Position numbers and translations under genes: made by a program
Source: Labilithrix sp.
Lineage (GTDB): Bacteria > Myxococcota_A > Polyangia > Polyangiales > Polyangiaceae
Direction: 5' to 3'
DNA length: 64,000 nucleotides
Assembly (NCBI GenBank): GCA_019637175.1
Contig: JAHBWD010000017.1
Span: 62,001 to 126,000 of the forward strand
Shown here: positions 8,147 through 16,072 of the stretch, in pieces
How the letters are laid out: each line of letters opens with the position of its first letter
Position numbering within the stretch: the stretch's first letter is position 1
Notes under the pieces: model-generated
Seen by the model: the letters and a program-made list of their open reading frames with translations, nothing else
Told to the model about the DNA's origin: nothing
Databases searched by the model: none

Positions 8147-8494
8147 CTAGAGCTCGAGGACGATCATCGCGAGCCTGTCGACGCTCTTCATCGAAGCGGC
8201 CCGAAGTCGGCCCACGCGAACGGAATCGAAGCGCTCGCGAAGGACGCTCGTGAGATGAGAGACGAGAACCACCTGTGGCCTGGTGCTCCCGGCCTCTCGC
8301 CTGCTGACTCGAACGACGAGCGGATCGGGCGCGTAGAGAGGTAGATCGTCGTCGAGCGGAGCGACGATGACCGTCTCCAAGTCGGCCGGCAGCACGTCCG
8401 ACTGGAGCACGACGAAGCGCTCCCGACGATCGCCGATCCCGAAGCCGATCCGGCGACGCACGGCGAGCACGTCGCCTCGTTTCGCGCTAACCAC
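8147..8494 (-). CDS. MazF/PemK-family toxin (endoribonuclease-type)
   Basis: The 115-residue protein shows the MazF/PemK SH3-like pattern: RGDVLAVRRRIGFG at the N-terminus, RFVVLQSDVLPADLETVIVAPL in the centre, and QVVLVSHLTSV followed by an ending MIVLEL. MazF toxins cut mRNA at short motifs. The GTG at 8494 is chosen because it overlaps the antitoxin stop by 8 bp and leaves the usual length of about 115 residues. A longer open frame exists upstream but runs through the antitoxin. The pair forms a type II toxin-antitoxin module with the antitoxin gene first, as expected. Confidence 0.82.
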   Translation of the reverse strand: MVSAKRGDVLAVRRRIGFGIGDRRERFVVLQSDVLPADLETVIVAPLDDDLPLYAPDPLVVRVSRREAGSTRPQVVLVSHLTSVLRERFDSVRVGRLRAASMKSVDRLAMIVLEL

Positions 8495-8726
8495 GAAGGC
8501 GCTCGAGAGCTTCTGCGATCTCTCGATCTCGTGCGCGACGTTCGGGCGTGCGTGAGGCCGCGATCCGACGCCGGAGCTCGGCACGCTCGGCGCGGTCGAG
8601 CGCAGCGAGAACGAGGTCTCGAACGACCTCCCCCTCGCTGCGCTTCAACGCCTTCGCGAGCTTCTTCAGCCGACCGCGTGCCTCGGAGGGAAGGTTGAGG
8701 TTGACACGTTCGAGCGCGGCTCCCAT
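8487..8726 (-). CDS. Ribbon-helix-helix-type antitoxin
   Basis: The 79-residue protein begins MGAALERVNLNLPSEARGRL, a beta strand plus helix arrangement expected for a ribbon-helix-helix DNA-binding domain (residues about 5-45). A charged helical tail rich in Arg/Glu (RRRIAASRTPERRARDREIAE) follows and probably wraps the toxin. It is encoded directly before and overlapping the MazF-like toxin. By family knowledge it should neutralise the toxin and autorepress the operon. Confidence 0.8.
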   Translation of the reverse strand: MGAALERVNLNLPSEARGRLKKLAKALKRSEGEVVRDLVLAALDRAERAELRRRIAASRTPERRARDREIAEALERLRG

Positions 8727-8854
8727 GAGGCAACTCTGGACGGTCGACCCGAGGATGTCAAACGAGGACCTGAGTGGAGGACCTGCGGTCGCCGTCCGGT
8801 CGAGATCGAGCGCTCCCTCGCTTGGCGCCCCGCGAGGGCGCGTGTGGCGCGTGC

Positions 8855-9913
8855 TCACGGAAAGGAGAGAGCGTCGACGCCGGCGTCGCTCGCCTTGGCG
8901 TCGAGGATCTCGAGGAGCTGCCTCCGTCGATCGACGACGCCGGCGAGCGCCTTGGGGGATAGGAGAGGAGCGCCCTCGCGCTCGTCGCCGAAGATCTTCG
9001 CGAGCGCGCCGTCGTCGAGCTCGCGGATCTTGGCGATGAAGCTCCTCGAGAAGCGATCGATCGCGCGGAGCAGCTTCTCGTTCTTCGCGAGGGCGTCTCT
9101 CGGCGGGACCTCGAAGAACGCGCCGTCGTTGTCGATGTAGAGGAGCTTCGCGCGCTCCTTGTTCCAGCCGACGTTGCCGCCGCTCCAGCGGTCCCAGTTG
9201 CCGCTCAGGAAGTCGAAGACGACGAGGTTGCTCGCCTGTCGCGCGAGATCCTTCTGATCCTCGGGGATCGGCTCGTCGCGGCGGAGCCACGTTCGCCAGC
9301 GCGTCCACCAGGGCTCCTTCTCGAAGGCGATGAAGTCGAGATCGTCGATCCAGGGGATGAGCGCGCCGCGGACGGCGCCGTCCTTGTCGGCGATCGCCTC
9401 CTTCACGAAGAGCTCGCCCGACGGCGTCGTCGCGCCTGCGGCGGACGCGAACGCGGCGTGCGAGAACGTCCGGAAGTACGCCTCGGGGACGTTGTCGATG
9501 CCGAGCGCGACGCCGAGGCGGTACGCGGCGATCTCGCCTTTGTAGCGGTGTGGGCCGCGGCGGCTCGCGGGCTTGAAGACGGCCTTCTTGCCGGTCGAGA
9601 GCTCGAGCTTGAAGACGACGGAGGTGTGGCCGATCGCGCGGGCCGACTTGGGCGTGCCGGTGAGGAAGAGCGCGGGAGCGGAGGCGGGAGCGGGAGCGGG
9701 AGCGGGCGCGGGAGGGGGAGCGGAGGCGGGCGCGGGAGGGGGAGCGGAAGAAGAAGGAGAGGCGGGCGCGGGAGGAGGGGGAGAGGGGCGCTCGTCGCGG
9801 CAGGCGACGAGGGCGAGCGTCGCGAGGAGGAGAGCTTCAGCTCGCCGTGACGCGATCGATGAACGCCCGGATCCGCTCGCCGATGAGGTCGGGCTGCTCG
9901 ATCGGCGCCACAT
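8855..9913 (-). CDS. FAM20/four-jointed-like secreted kinase lipoprotein
   Basis: The 352-residue protein has a signal peptide with lipobox LVAC (Cys38), then a Pro/Ala/Ser linker (residues about 42-82), then a domain resembling the FAM20C/four-jointed (FJX1) kinases. Candidate residues are Lys114 (AVFKPAS), Glu127 (YKGEIAAY), Asp241 (VFDFLSGNWDRW) and Asp261 (LLYIDNDGAFF); the last two motifs mirror the catalytic and metal-binding motifs of FAM20C. Such kinases phosphorylate secreted proteins or glycans. ATG 9913 lies 77 bp inside the upstream hydrolase gene; no closer start exists in frame. It is the last gene of a three-gene minus-strand set. Confidence 0.8.
   Translation of the reverse strand: MWRRSSSPTSSASGSGRSSIASRRAEALLLATLALVACRDERPSPPPPAPASPSSSAPPPAPASAPPPAPAPAPAPASAPALFLTGTPKSARAIGHTSVVFKLELSTGKKAVFKPASRRGPHRYKGEIAAYRLGVALGIDNVPEAYFRTFSHAAFASAAGATTPSGELFVKEAIADKDGAVRGALIPWIDDLDFIAFEKEPWWTRWRTWLRRDEPIPEDQKDLARQASNLVVFDFLSGNWDRWSGGNVGWNKERAKLLYIDNDGAFFEVPPRDALAKNEKLLRAIDRFSRSFIAKIRELDDGALAKIFGDEREGAPLLSPKALAGVVDRRRQLLEILDAKASDAGVDALSFP
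9676..9790. repeat. Low-complexity GC repeat coding a Pro/Ala linker
   Basis: Short units of GGGAGC, GGGCGC and GGCGGGCGCGGGAGG type recur through this stretch and encode the Pro/Ala/Ser linker between the lipobox and the kinase-like domain on the minus strand. It is a coding repeat that could vary in length between strains. Confidence 0.7.
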
Positions 9914-10766
9914 GCGTGCCTCCGGGGACCATCAAGAGCTCCGCGCCGGGGATCTGCTCCGCCATGCTCTCGGAGAGCGACGCGGGCGTGAACGTGTCCT
10001 TCTCTCCGGCGATGATCAGCACCGGCACGTCGATCTTCGCGAGGTACTCCTCGGCGCTGTGATCGCCCGCCGAGCGCAGCATCTTCAAGAACATCGGGAA
10101 GTCGACGTGCGTCATGTGCTTGAGGTACGGCAGCATGTCTTCACGACGCACGTGCGCCTGATCGACGTCGCCCGCGAGGAGCGCCGCGCGGAACGCCATC
10201 TCCGGCGGGATGCGCGACCAGATCGCGCGCACGATGTCGGGCTGCTTCTCGACGATGTCCATCAGCTTCGGGAGGATCTTGTCGAGGATCGGCACGCCGC
10301 GGAACGAGTGCGTGACCTTCCCGAAGCTCCCGCAGAGGAGAACGAGCCCCTTCACGTTCTCGGGAAAGAGCCGCCACCCTTCGAGGCAGACCTGCGTGCC
10401 CATCGAGTGCCCGAGCACGACGCACGGCGGATCGCCGAGGTGGCGCCTCACGGACATCAAGTCGGTGGCGTGGGCGGCGATGTCGATGCGCGTCGGATCG
10501 GCGGGCGCGCCGCTACGCCCGTGACCGCGATAGTGCCAGTGCGCCACGTCGCAGGCCCCGGCGACGTCGTTCCACAAGTACTTCCATATGAAGCCGTCGC
10601 ACAGGATGCCGTCGCAAAAGATCGCGCGAACGCGAGCTTCTGCCGATCGCGAAGGCATCGTGCGGAGGAAGAGGCGCGTGCCGTCTTCCCCGGTCACGGT
10701 CTCGTGGCGCTCGGACGGATCCGGGATCACCGAGTCGGTGCGAGCTCGAGAGTCGTCGACGCTCAC
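9837..10766 (-). CDS. Alpha/beta hydrolase
   Basis: The 309-residue protein has the alpha/beta-hydrolase order: an oxyanion-side strand (RAIFCDGILCDGFIWKYLW), HWHYRGHGRSG, the nucleophile elbow GHSMGTQVC (Ser), a late acid in the IIAGEKDTFTP segment and a final His in PGGTHVAPIEQP. It therefore has a full Ser-Asp/Glu-His set. The GTG start at 10766 overlaps the stop of the preceding small-protein gene (GTGA). The longer open frame upstream is Arg-rich antisense of that gene and is not used. Its substrate is unknown; the coupled neighbours give no pathway clue. Confidence 0.88.
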   Translation of the reverse strand: MSVDDSRARTDSVIPDPSERHETVTGEDGTRLFLRTMPSRSAEARVRAIFCDGILCDGFIWKYLWNDVAGACDVAHWHYRGHGRSGAPADPTRIDIAAHATDLMSVRRHLGDPPCVVLGHSMGTQVCLEGWRLFPENVKGLVLLCGSFGKVTHSFRGVPILDKILPKLMDIVEKQPDIVRAIWSRIPPEMAFRAALLAGDVDQAHVRREDMLPYLKHMTHVDFPMFLKMLRSAGDHSAEEYLAKIDVPVLIIAGEKDTFTPASLSESMAEQIPGAELLMVPGGTHVAPIEQPDLIGERIRAFIDRVTAS

Positions 10767-11002
10767 GCCTCGTCGTCGTCGTCGCCGCCGTCGACCTCGT
10801 TGACGCTCGGCAGCTTCTTGATCTCCAGGCGGGAGATCTTCCAAGCGCGCTGGACGACCCAGGAGAGCGACCGGTCGAGCCGGGCAGCCTCTTCCTTGAT
10901 CTCCTGGAGCATCGACTCGGGGAAGTAGAGACTCTGCTTCCGCTTGTCGGTCTTGGAGCTCTCGCTGCGGAGATTCGAAATCGAGTCCTTGTCGTTCGCC
11001 AA
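10763..11002 (-). CDS. TIGR04563-type small protein (ribbon-helix-helix-like)
   Basis: The 79-residue protein contains KRKQSLYFPESMLQEIKEEAARLDRSLSW followed by VVQRAWKISRLEIKKLPS, which is the pattern of the TIGR04563 family of small myxobacterial proteins (only key segments KQSLYFPE and LDRSLSWVVQRAWK are quoted as motifs). It is probably a DNA-binding or dimerising helix protein. The start is a TTG at 11002 fixed by a perfect AAGGAGG seven bases upstream; no ATG fits. It ends in an Asp-rich tail and is coupled to the hydrolase gene. Confidence 0.85.
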   Translation of the reverse strand: MANDKDSISNLRSESSKTDKRKQSLYFPESMLQEIKEEAARLDRSLSWVVQRAWKISRLEIKKLPSVNEVDGGDDDDEA

Positions 11003-11033
11003 GGTGGGCCTCCTTAGTGTTCGCGTCGCGTGG

Positions 11034-11131
11034 TCATTGTCGGGGTGCAAGCGCGATAAGGCACGATATCGACGCCTACTGCGGTACGCCGGTGAGGTTA
11101 TCAGGCGTGTGGCCCCGTGCTCCGACAATGA
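11034..11131. promoter_or_regulatory. 10-bp inverted repeat flanking the divergent intergenic region
   Basis: TCATTGTCGG (11034-11043) and CCGACAATGA (11122-11131) are exact reverse complements 78 bp apart, in the 215-bp gap between the divergent TIGR04563 gene and the CtpA-type protease gene. Paired, spaced half-sites like this could be two operators for one regulator. No other feature was found in this gap. Confidence 0.35.
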
Positions 11132-11217
11132 TCCACGTCTAGCGCATCTCCGTAAAGGGCTTTCTCACGCTCGAGCATCGGCCGGAAAATCAGAGTGCGC
11201 TAGGGTTGTCGCCTCCC

Positions 11218-12663
11218 ATGCGCATCCGTCAGCTCTCACCTCGCGTTCTTCTCCCCACCGTGGCGGCTTTTGCCGGTGGTCTTGCCCTCGGCGGCCTCCG
11301 CGCACCTACAGCGGAGGCCACCCCCGAGACGCAGAACGCCTACCAGGCCGTCGCGCAGCTCGGCCGCGTGCTCGTGCAGGTCGAGAACCACTACGTCGAT
11401 CCGGTCGAGCGCGCGAAGATCGTCGAGGGCGCGATCAAGGGGATGGTCGACAACCTCGATCCGCACTCGTCGTACCTGCCTCCTGACGAGTGGAAGCAGT
11501 TCCAGAGCGACACCGAGGGCAAGTTCGGCGGCGTCGGCATCGAGGTCGACGGGCGCGGCGAGCGGCTCATCGTGATCGCGCCGATCGAGGGATCGCCCGC
11601 GGCGCGCGCCGGCATCAAGAGCGGCGATCAGATCATCGCCGTCGACGGCGAAGACGTGATGAGCCAGGCGCTCGACAAGGTCGTGAAGAAGATGCGCGGC
11701 GCGCCGGGCACCAAGGTGAAGATCACGATCCACCGCGAGAGCGCGCGCGGCGACGCGCCGGCCGCGCCCCCGGCCGACAAGGCCGACGGAGGGGCGCACG
11801 CCGTGCGCGCGGGGCAGACGCTCGTGTTCGAAGTGACGCGCGAGGTGATCCACGTCTCGGCGGTCAACTACAAGCTGCTCGACGGCAACATCGGCTACAT
11901 CCGCATCAAGCAGTTCCAGGAGCGCACGCACGCAGAGACGATGGCGGCGACGGCGAAGCTCCGCGCCGAGGCGAAGGGCGGCGCGATCACCGGCGTCCTG
12001 CTCGACCTGCGATCGAACCCCGGCGGGCTCGTCGACGAGGCGACGGAGATCGCCGACGAGTTCCTCTCGCAAGGCGGCATCTACTCGATGCGGCACCGCG
12101 GCGAGATCATCGAAGACCTGAAGGCGCGCGCGGGCGGCGCGTTCGCCGATCTGCCCGTCGTCGTGCTCGTCAACGAGTGGAGCGCGAGCGCGAGCGAGCT
12201 GCTCGTCGGCGCGCTGCAAGACAACAAGCGCGCGACGGTCGTCGGCGCGAACACGTTCGGCAAGGGGAGCGTGCAGTCGATCCTCCCGCTGCCGAACGGC
12301 GCGGGCCTGAAGCTCACGACCGCGCGCTACTACACGCCGAGCGGTCACGCGATCCAGGCCGACGGCATCCACCCCGACGTCGTCATCGAGTCGGGCACGC
12401 GCGGGCCCGCCGAGGCGCCGAAGATCACGCGCGAGCGCGATCTCCCGGGGCACCTGCCCGGCGAAGGCCCTGCGGGGCCGGCCGCGCCCGCGCGTGACGG
12501 CGGCGTGGTCGTCATCGACGGCGGGGCGGGCGCCGACGTCGTGAGCGGCATGCTCGCGCGCGACATGCCGACCGATCCGTCGACGTCGGCCGACGTCGTC
12601 CTCCGCGTCGGCTACCAGATGCTCAAGTCGCAGGTCGGCGCGAAGAACGTGTTCACGAAGTGA
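11218..12663 (+). CDS. S41-family C-terminal processing protease (CtpA-type)
   Basis: The 481-residue protein begins with an uncleaved signal or TM segment (residues about 10-27). A PDZ domain covers about 100-185 (GKFGGVGIEV, GSPAARAGIKSGDQIIAVDG) and the S41 catalytic domain about 220-400. The Ser-Lys dyad region is visible as SASASE (322-327) and GKGSVQ with Lys349. The family cleaves unfolded or tagged periplasmic proteins near their C-termini. ATG 11218 is preferred over a TTG four codons upstream. The stop lies 5 bp from the tail of the convergent membrane-protein gene. Confidence 0.93.
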   Translation: MRIRQLSPRVLLPTVAAFAGGLALGGLRAPTAEATPETQNAYQAVAQLGRVLVQVENHYVDPVERAKIVEGAIKGMVDNLDPHSSYLPPDEWKQFQSDTEGKFGGVGIEVDGRGERLIVIAPIEGSPAARAGIKSGDQIIAVDGEDVMSQALDKVVKKMRGAPGTKVKITIHRESARGDAPAAPPADKADGGAHAVRAGQTLVFEVTREVIHVSAVNYKLLDGNIGYIRIKQFQERTHAETMAATAKLRAEAKGGAITGVLLDLRSNPGGLVDEATEIADEFLSQGGIYSMRHRGEIIEDLKARAGGAFADLPVVVLVNEWSASASELLVGALQDNKRATVVGANTFGKGSVQSILPLPNGAGLKLTTARYYTPSGHAIQADGIHPDVVIESGTRGPAEAPKITRERDLPGHLPGEGPAGPAAPARDGGVVVIDGGAGADVVSGMLARDMPTDPSTSADVVLRVGYQMLKSQVGAKNVFTK

Positions 12664-12668
12664 GAGGC

Positions 12669-13025
12669 TCAGTCGTCGCCGCGGAAGACGATCGCAGCGT
12701 GCACGAGCGGCATCAGCAAGACGAACGTCACCGCGACGAGCGCGAAGCTCACCCACGTCCACTCCGCCGGCGGACCGATGCGCGCGAGCGACGCGAGCAT
12801 GATGACGATGCCGAGGATGGCGTGCGCGCGAGAAGGGAGCCGCCAGACGAGCGCGCTCGTCGTGACGGCGAGCGCCGAGCAGCCGACCGCGAGGATGGAC
12901 TTCCAGTTCCACGGGACGGGGTTCTTGTAGAACCAGCCCACGAGCGCGAACGCCGAGAGCGCGCTGAAGAAGAGCAGCGCCATCGACGCGATCAAGGCGG
13001 CTCGCCTGGAAGCCCGGTCGTCCAC
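12669..13025 (-). CDS. Four-TM membrane protein, unknown function
   Basis: The protein has about 118 residues and four predicted TM helices: MALLFFSALSAFALVGWF, SILAVGCSALAVTTSALVW, AHAILGIVIMLASLARI and a last one ending PLVHAAIV. The start is uncertain: GTG 13025 gives a basic cytoplasmic tail (DDRASRR), while ATG 12983 would give 104 residues starting at the first helix. It follows the glycosyltransferase gene on the same strand after 29 bp and may be co-transcribed. No family is recognised. Confidence 0.68.
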   Translation of the reverse strand: MDDRASRRAALIASMALLFFSALSAFALVGWFYKNPVPWNWKSILAVGCSALAVTTSALVWRLPSRAHAILGIVIMLASLARIGPPAEWTWVSFALVAVTFVLLMPLVHAAIVFRGDD

Positions 13026-13054
13026 GGGGAGGTGGGCGCTAGTGTACAACAAGA

Positions 13055-13801
13055 TTACCCGCGGATGCGGATCGCGTACGTGAGCTTGGCGACGTTCTTC
13101 AAGACGTTGGGAACGCGCTTGAAAAGGTTGATCGAGGGGGGGCGCTTCTCGATGACCCGAACGGGGATCTCCCGCGTCCGCACGCCTCCGCGGTCGGCCC
13201 GGATCACGAGCTCGCTGGCGAAGACGTCTTTGTCGACCAGGCAGGAGCGGACGATGTCGAGCAAGGCCAGGCGCCGGAAGGCCTTGAGGCCGTGGGTGTC
13301 GGTGCCTCGGAAGCCGAGCAGGACCTTGAGCATCGACGAATAGGCGATGCTCGCGGCGTGGCGGATCGCCGGTCGATCGTCCTCGGCGCCGGCGACGAGC
13401 TTCGAGCCGATCACGAGGTCGGCCTCGCCCGTCTCCAGGATCTCGACCGCGCGCCGGTGGAAATCCGCGTCGCAGAGGTCGATCTCGTCGCAGATGACGA
13501 GGTTGCCGCGCGACAGCAGGATCCCTTGCTTCAGCGCCTTGCCGTAGTTGGGCTCGCCCAGGCTGATGATTTTCACCTGTCCGCCCGCCGCGTTGCCGTA
13601 CTTGGCGGCGAGCGCCTGGCCGATCTCGACCGTTCTGTCGCGCGAGCCGTTCTCCGCGAGGATGATCTCGTAGTTCCATCCCGTCGAGCCCAGCCGCTCG
13701 CGGAGATCGACGACGGCGGCGTGGAGGATCGCCTCCTCGTTGTAGACGGGGATGACGATCGAAATGCGCGGCGCGTCCGATGGTTGAGCGCTCGAGGCCA
13801 T
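13055..13801 (-). CDS. Family 2 glycosyltransferase (dolichol-phosphate-mannose-synthase-like)
   Basis: The 248-residue cytoplasmic protein is a GT-A glycosyltransferase. Visible are the N-terminal ISIVIPVYNEEAIL strand-loop, the ILAENGSRDRT motif that binds the nucleotide, NYGKALKQGILLSRG, and the acidic metal site ICDEIDLCD in place of the usual DxD. There is no TM segment. Related enzymes transfer a sugar from a nucleotide sugar to a polyprenyl phosphate or glycan. The four-TM gene downstream might supply a membrane anchor. It is divergent from the next lipoprotein. Confidence 0.88.
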   Translation of the reverse strand: MASSAQPSDAPRISIVIPVYNEEAILHAAVVDLRERLGSTGWNYEIILAENGSRDRTVEIGQALAAKYGNAAGGQVKIISLGEPNYGKALKQGILLSRGNLVICDEIDLCDADFHRRAVEILETGEADLVIGSKLVAGAEDDRPAIRHAASIAYSSMLKVLLGFRGTDTHGLKAFRRLALLDIVRSCLVDKDVFASELVIRADRGGVRTREIPVRVIEKRPPSINLFKRVPNVLKNVAKLTYAIRIRG

Positions 13802-13856
13802 GCGAAGGAGGAATTAGCGGGGAGGCGGGCCCTTCTATAGTAGGGTCCCGCCCGCG

Positions 13857-14942
13857 ATGAAATCCCTCGTTTGGGGCTCGTGCCTCGCGCTCGTGACGAT
13901 GCTTGCAGCTTGCAGCAAGGACCCGCCGCCCAAGCCCACGAAGGACGAGGGCTCGAAGGCGACGCCCGTCCCGAGCGACGTGGTCTTCAACGACTTCATG
14001 CCCAGCGGCGGCGGGGCCGTGGGCCTGCGCGTCGACGGGGGCGGGCTCGAGGCCGGCCTCGCGGCCGTCGGCGGCGACGGCGCAGGCGCAGCCGGCGGCG
14101 AGGCGCCCGCGCCCGCCGCCGCGGAGGATCCGGCGCGCGCGCTCAAGCTCCTCGAGCCCGGCGCCGAGCCGCGCGCGGTGCGCAAGTACGCGTTCGTCGC
14201 GAACAAGAGCGAGAAGCGCCAGCTCACGATGAAGCAGAGCGCGAGCCGCGAGGGCGGCGGGGGCGGCCCCGCGCAGGAGGCCACGTTCTCGCTGCTCGTC
14301 GAGCTGACGCCCAAGGTCGTCACGCCCAAGGGCACGAAGTTCGAGATGAAGGTGCTGAAGGTCGAGATCCCCGGCATCCCTCCCGCGCAGAAGGCCCAGG
14401 CCGAGGCGCAGCTCGCGGTCTTCAGCGGGCTCACCGGGCGCTTCGACGTGACGCCGTCGGGCGACATCGGCGAGGTCGACTTCAAGGCCGACGACAAACT
14501 GCAGAACGGCGCCGCGGAGATGATCGTCAACAGCCTCTCGCAGGCCGTCGAGCTCGTCGTGCCGCCGTTTCCCTCCGAGCCGATCGGCGTCGGCGCGAAA
14601 TGGGAGCGGAGCTCGGAGCGCAAGGAGCGCGGCGTCGAGCAGTCGCAGAAGCACACGTTCACGCTCACCGAATTCGGAGAGAACGCGGGCGTCGTCACCG
14701 CCGACATCGATCTGAAGGTCCCGAAGCGCCCGCTCCAGGCGCGCGGCGTTCCGCCGGGCGCGACCCAGGAGGTGAGCGCCAAGGGCGTCTACACGTACAA
14801 CTTCAAGCTCGATCGCGTCGCGACGAAGGTCGACGGCGAGCTCACGGCGAAGGCCAAGATCGAGATCCCGGACGGCAAGGGCGGAAAGCAGGCCGTCACG
14901 GAGATCAGCAAGCTGAAGAACTCGATGGAGGCGCCGAAGTGA
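13857..14942 (+). CDS. Putative lipoprotein with a DUF6263-like beta domain
   Basis: The 361-residue protein starts with a signal peptide and lipobox LAAC (followed by SKDPPP). A Pro/Lys/Gly-rich linker is followed from about residue 110 by a beta-rich region: KYAFVANKSEKRQLTMK, then FPSEPIGVGAKWERSSE, then GVYTYNFKLDRVATKVDGEL near the end. The PxEPIGVGAKW motif is shared with secreted proteins of the DUF6263 kind, an identification made by eye only. Function is unknown; it should sit in the envelope. Confidence 0.75.
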   Translation: MKSLVWGSCLALVTMLAACSKDPPPKPTKDEGSKATPVPSDVVFNDFMPSGGGAVGLRVDGGGLEAGLAAVGGDGAGAAGGEAPAPAAAEDPARALKLLEPGAEPRAVRKYAFVANKSEKRQLTMKQSASREGGGGGPAQEATFSLLVELTPKVVTPKGTKFEMKVLKVEIPGIPPAQKAQAEAQLAVFSGLTGRFDVTPSGDIGEVDFKADDKLQNGAAEMIVNSLSQAVELVVPPFPSEPIGVGAKWERSSERKERGVEQSQKHTFTLTEFGENAGVVTADIDLKVPKRPLQARGVPPGATQEVSAKGVYTYNFKLDRVATKVDGELTAKAKIEIPDGKGGKQAVTEISKLKNSMEAPK

Positions 14943-14961
14943 ACGGCGCTCCCGGCGGCCG

Positions 14962-14990
14962 TTGACATGAGCCCGGGGGTGTACGAGGAA
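14962..14990 (+). promoter_or_regulatory. Candidate ssb promoter region
   Basis: A perfect TTGACA occurs at 14962-14967, 56 bp before the ssb start and just after the preceding lipoprotein stop. A good -10 box at the normal spacing is not evident, so this is only a weak call. Confidence 0.25.
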
Positions 14991-15022
14991 GCGGACGACC
15001 CCACGGGTCGAAGGAGCGAGTG

Positions 15023-15523
15023 ATGGCCGAAGGCTTGAACAAGGTGATGCTGCTCGGAAACCTCGGAGCGGATCCGGAGCTCAAGATGACGCAGGGCGGG
15101 CAGGCCGTGCTCAAGCTGCGCCTGGCCACGACGGAGACGTACCTCGATCGAAACAACACCCGTCAGGAGCGGACGGAGTGGCACTCGATCACGATGTGGG
15201 GCAAGCGCGGCGAGGCGCTCTCGAAGTTCCTCACGAAGGGTGAGCGCATCTTCGTCGAGGGGTCGCTGCGCACGTCGAGCTACGAGAAGGACGGCGAGAA
15301 GCGATACCGCACCGAGATCAACGCGAACAACATCATCCTCGCGGGTCGCGGCAAGGGTCAGGGCGCAGGCGACGACGGCGGCTTCGAGCGCCGTCCTCCG
15401 CGCGACGCGGGCCCGCGCGACTCCGGCCGCGCCCAGCAGAGCGCGCCTCCCCCCGCCGACGACTTCGGCGACTACGGCGGCGGCGGCGGTGGCGGCGGCG
15501 GCGACGACGAGATCCCGTTCTGA
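15023..15523 (+). CDS. ssb: Single-stranded DNA-binding protein
   Basis: The 166-residue protein coats single-stranded DNA in replication, repair and recombination. The OB-fold occupies residues 1-110 (NKVMLLGNLGADPELKMTQGG, TEWHSITMWGKRGEALSKFL, EGSLRTSSYEKDGEKRY). A Pro/Gly-rich linker with a long Gly run follows, and the canonical acidic tip DDEIPF ends the protein; this tip recruits partner proteins. ATG 15023 follows AAGGAG with six bases between and is preferred over the GTG one codon upstream. Confidence 0.97.
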   Translation: MAEGLNKVMLLGNLGADPELKMTQGGQAVLKLRLATTETYLDRNNTRQERTEWHSITMWGKRGEALSKFLTKGERIFVEGSLRTSSYEKDGEKRYRTEINANNIILAGRGKGQGAGDDGGFERRPPRDAGPRDSGRAQQSAPPPADDFGDYGGGGGGGGGDDEIPF

Positions 15524-15529
15524 GCTGGT

Positions 15530-15568
15530 GGGGGCCTGGCGGCCCCCCTCGCGCGCTCTGCGCGCGAG
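15530..15568. terminator. Two back-to-back hairpins after ssb
   Basis: GGGGGCC/GGCCCCC with a TGGC loop (15530-15547) is followed without a gap by CTCGCGCG/CGCGCGAG with a five-base loop (15548-15568), starting 6 bp after the ssb stop. No T-run follows, so this may act as a Rho-assisted stop or an RNA 3'-end stabiliser rather than a classical terminator. Confidence 0.55.
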
Positions 15569-15601
15569 CCTCCCCCTGCTTCAGGTGCTCGCGCGGCGTG
15601 C

Positions 15602-15633
15602 TTCGCCTTCGGCGAACCGGCGCGGAGCGCCGG
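15602..15633. terminator. Second pair of adjacent hairpins between ssb and rpmE
   Basis: TTCGCC/GGCGAA (15602-15616, TTC loop) is followed at once by CCGGCGC/GCGCCGG (15617-15633, GGA loop). With the pair at 15530-15568 there are four perfect stems in about 100 bp of a 221-bp gap; the rest of the gap up to rpmE holds nothing else recognisable. Confidence 0.45.
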
Positions 15634-15744
15634 GGGGCACGCCTCACGCCTCGCGTTCCTGCTCCTGGCTGCTGACCTTGCGTAGGTAGGGCTGTTCCGC
15701 TAAGAACGGCGGCCCCTCCTATTCACGGAGGCGGCGAGGATCCC

Positions 15745-16026
15745 ATGAGAGAAGGCATTCATCCCGATTATCCCCCCGCGACGGTGAGCTGCGCGTGCGG
15801 CAACACCTTCGTCACGCGCTCGACGCGCGGCGACTTCCAGGTCGACGTCTGCTCGAACTGCCACCCCTTCTACACGGGCACGCAGAAGCTCATCGACGCG
15901 GCAGGTCGCGTCGATCGCTTCCGCAAGCGCTACGACAAGAAGGCCGCCCCTGCAGCTCCGGCCGCCAAGGCCGAAGCGCCCGCGGCCGAGGCCCCCGCGG
16001 CCGACGCCGGTCAAGCGACCGAGTGA
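15745..16026 (+). CDS. rpmE: 50S ribosomal protein L31, zinc-binding form with C-terminal extension
   Basis: The first 66 residues are typical L31: [19 protein letters not shown] and [27 protein letters not shown]. Cys16, Cys18, Cys36 and Cys39 form the zinc site of the C+ type. Residues about 67-93 are an Ala/Pro/Glu tail not found in shorter L31 proteins. L31 bridges the large and small ribosomal subunits. It is followed by a DUF1385 gene and prfA, a common order for rpmE-prfA regions. Confidence 0.96.
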   Translation: MREGIHPDYPPATVSCACGNTFVTRSTRGDFQVDVCSNCHPFYTGTQKLIDAAGRVDRFRKRYDKKAAPAAPAAKAEAPAAEAPAADAGQATE

Positions 16027-16072
16027 GCGTTCGGGTAGCCGCCGCGGCCCCTCGTGCGTAGAGTGGACGGGC

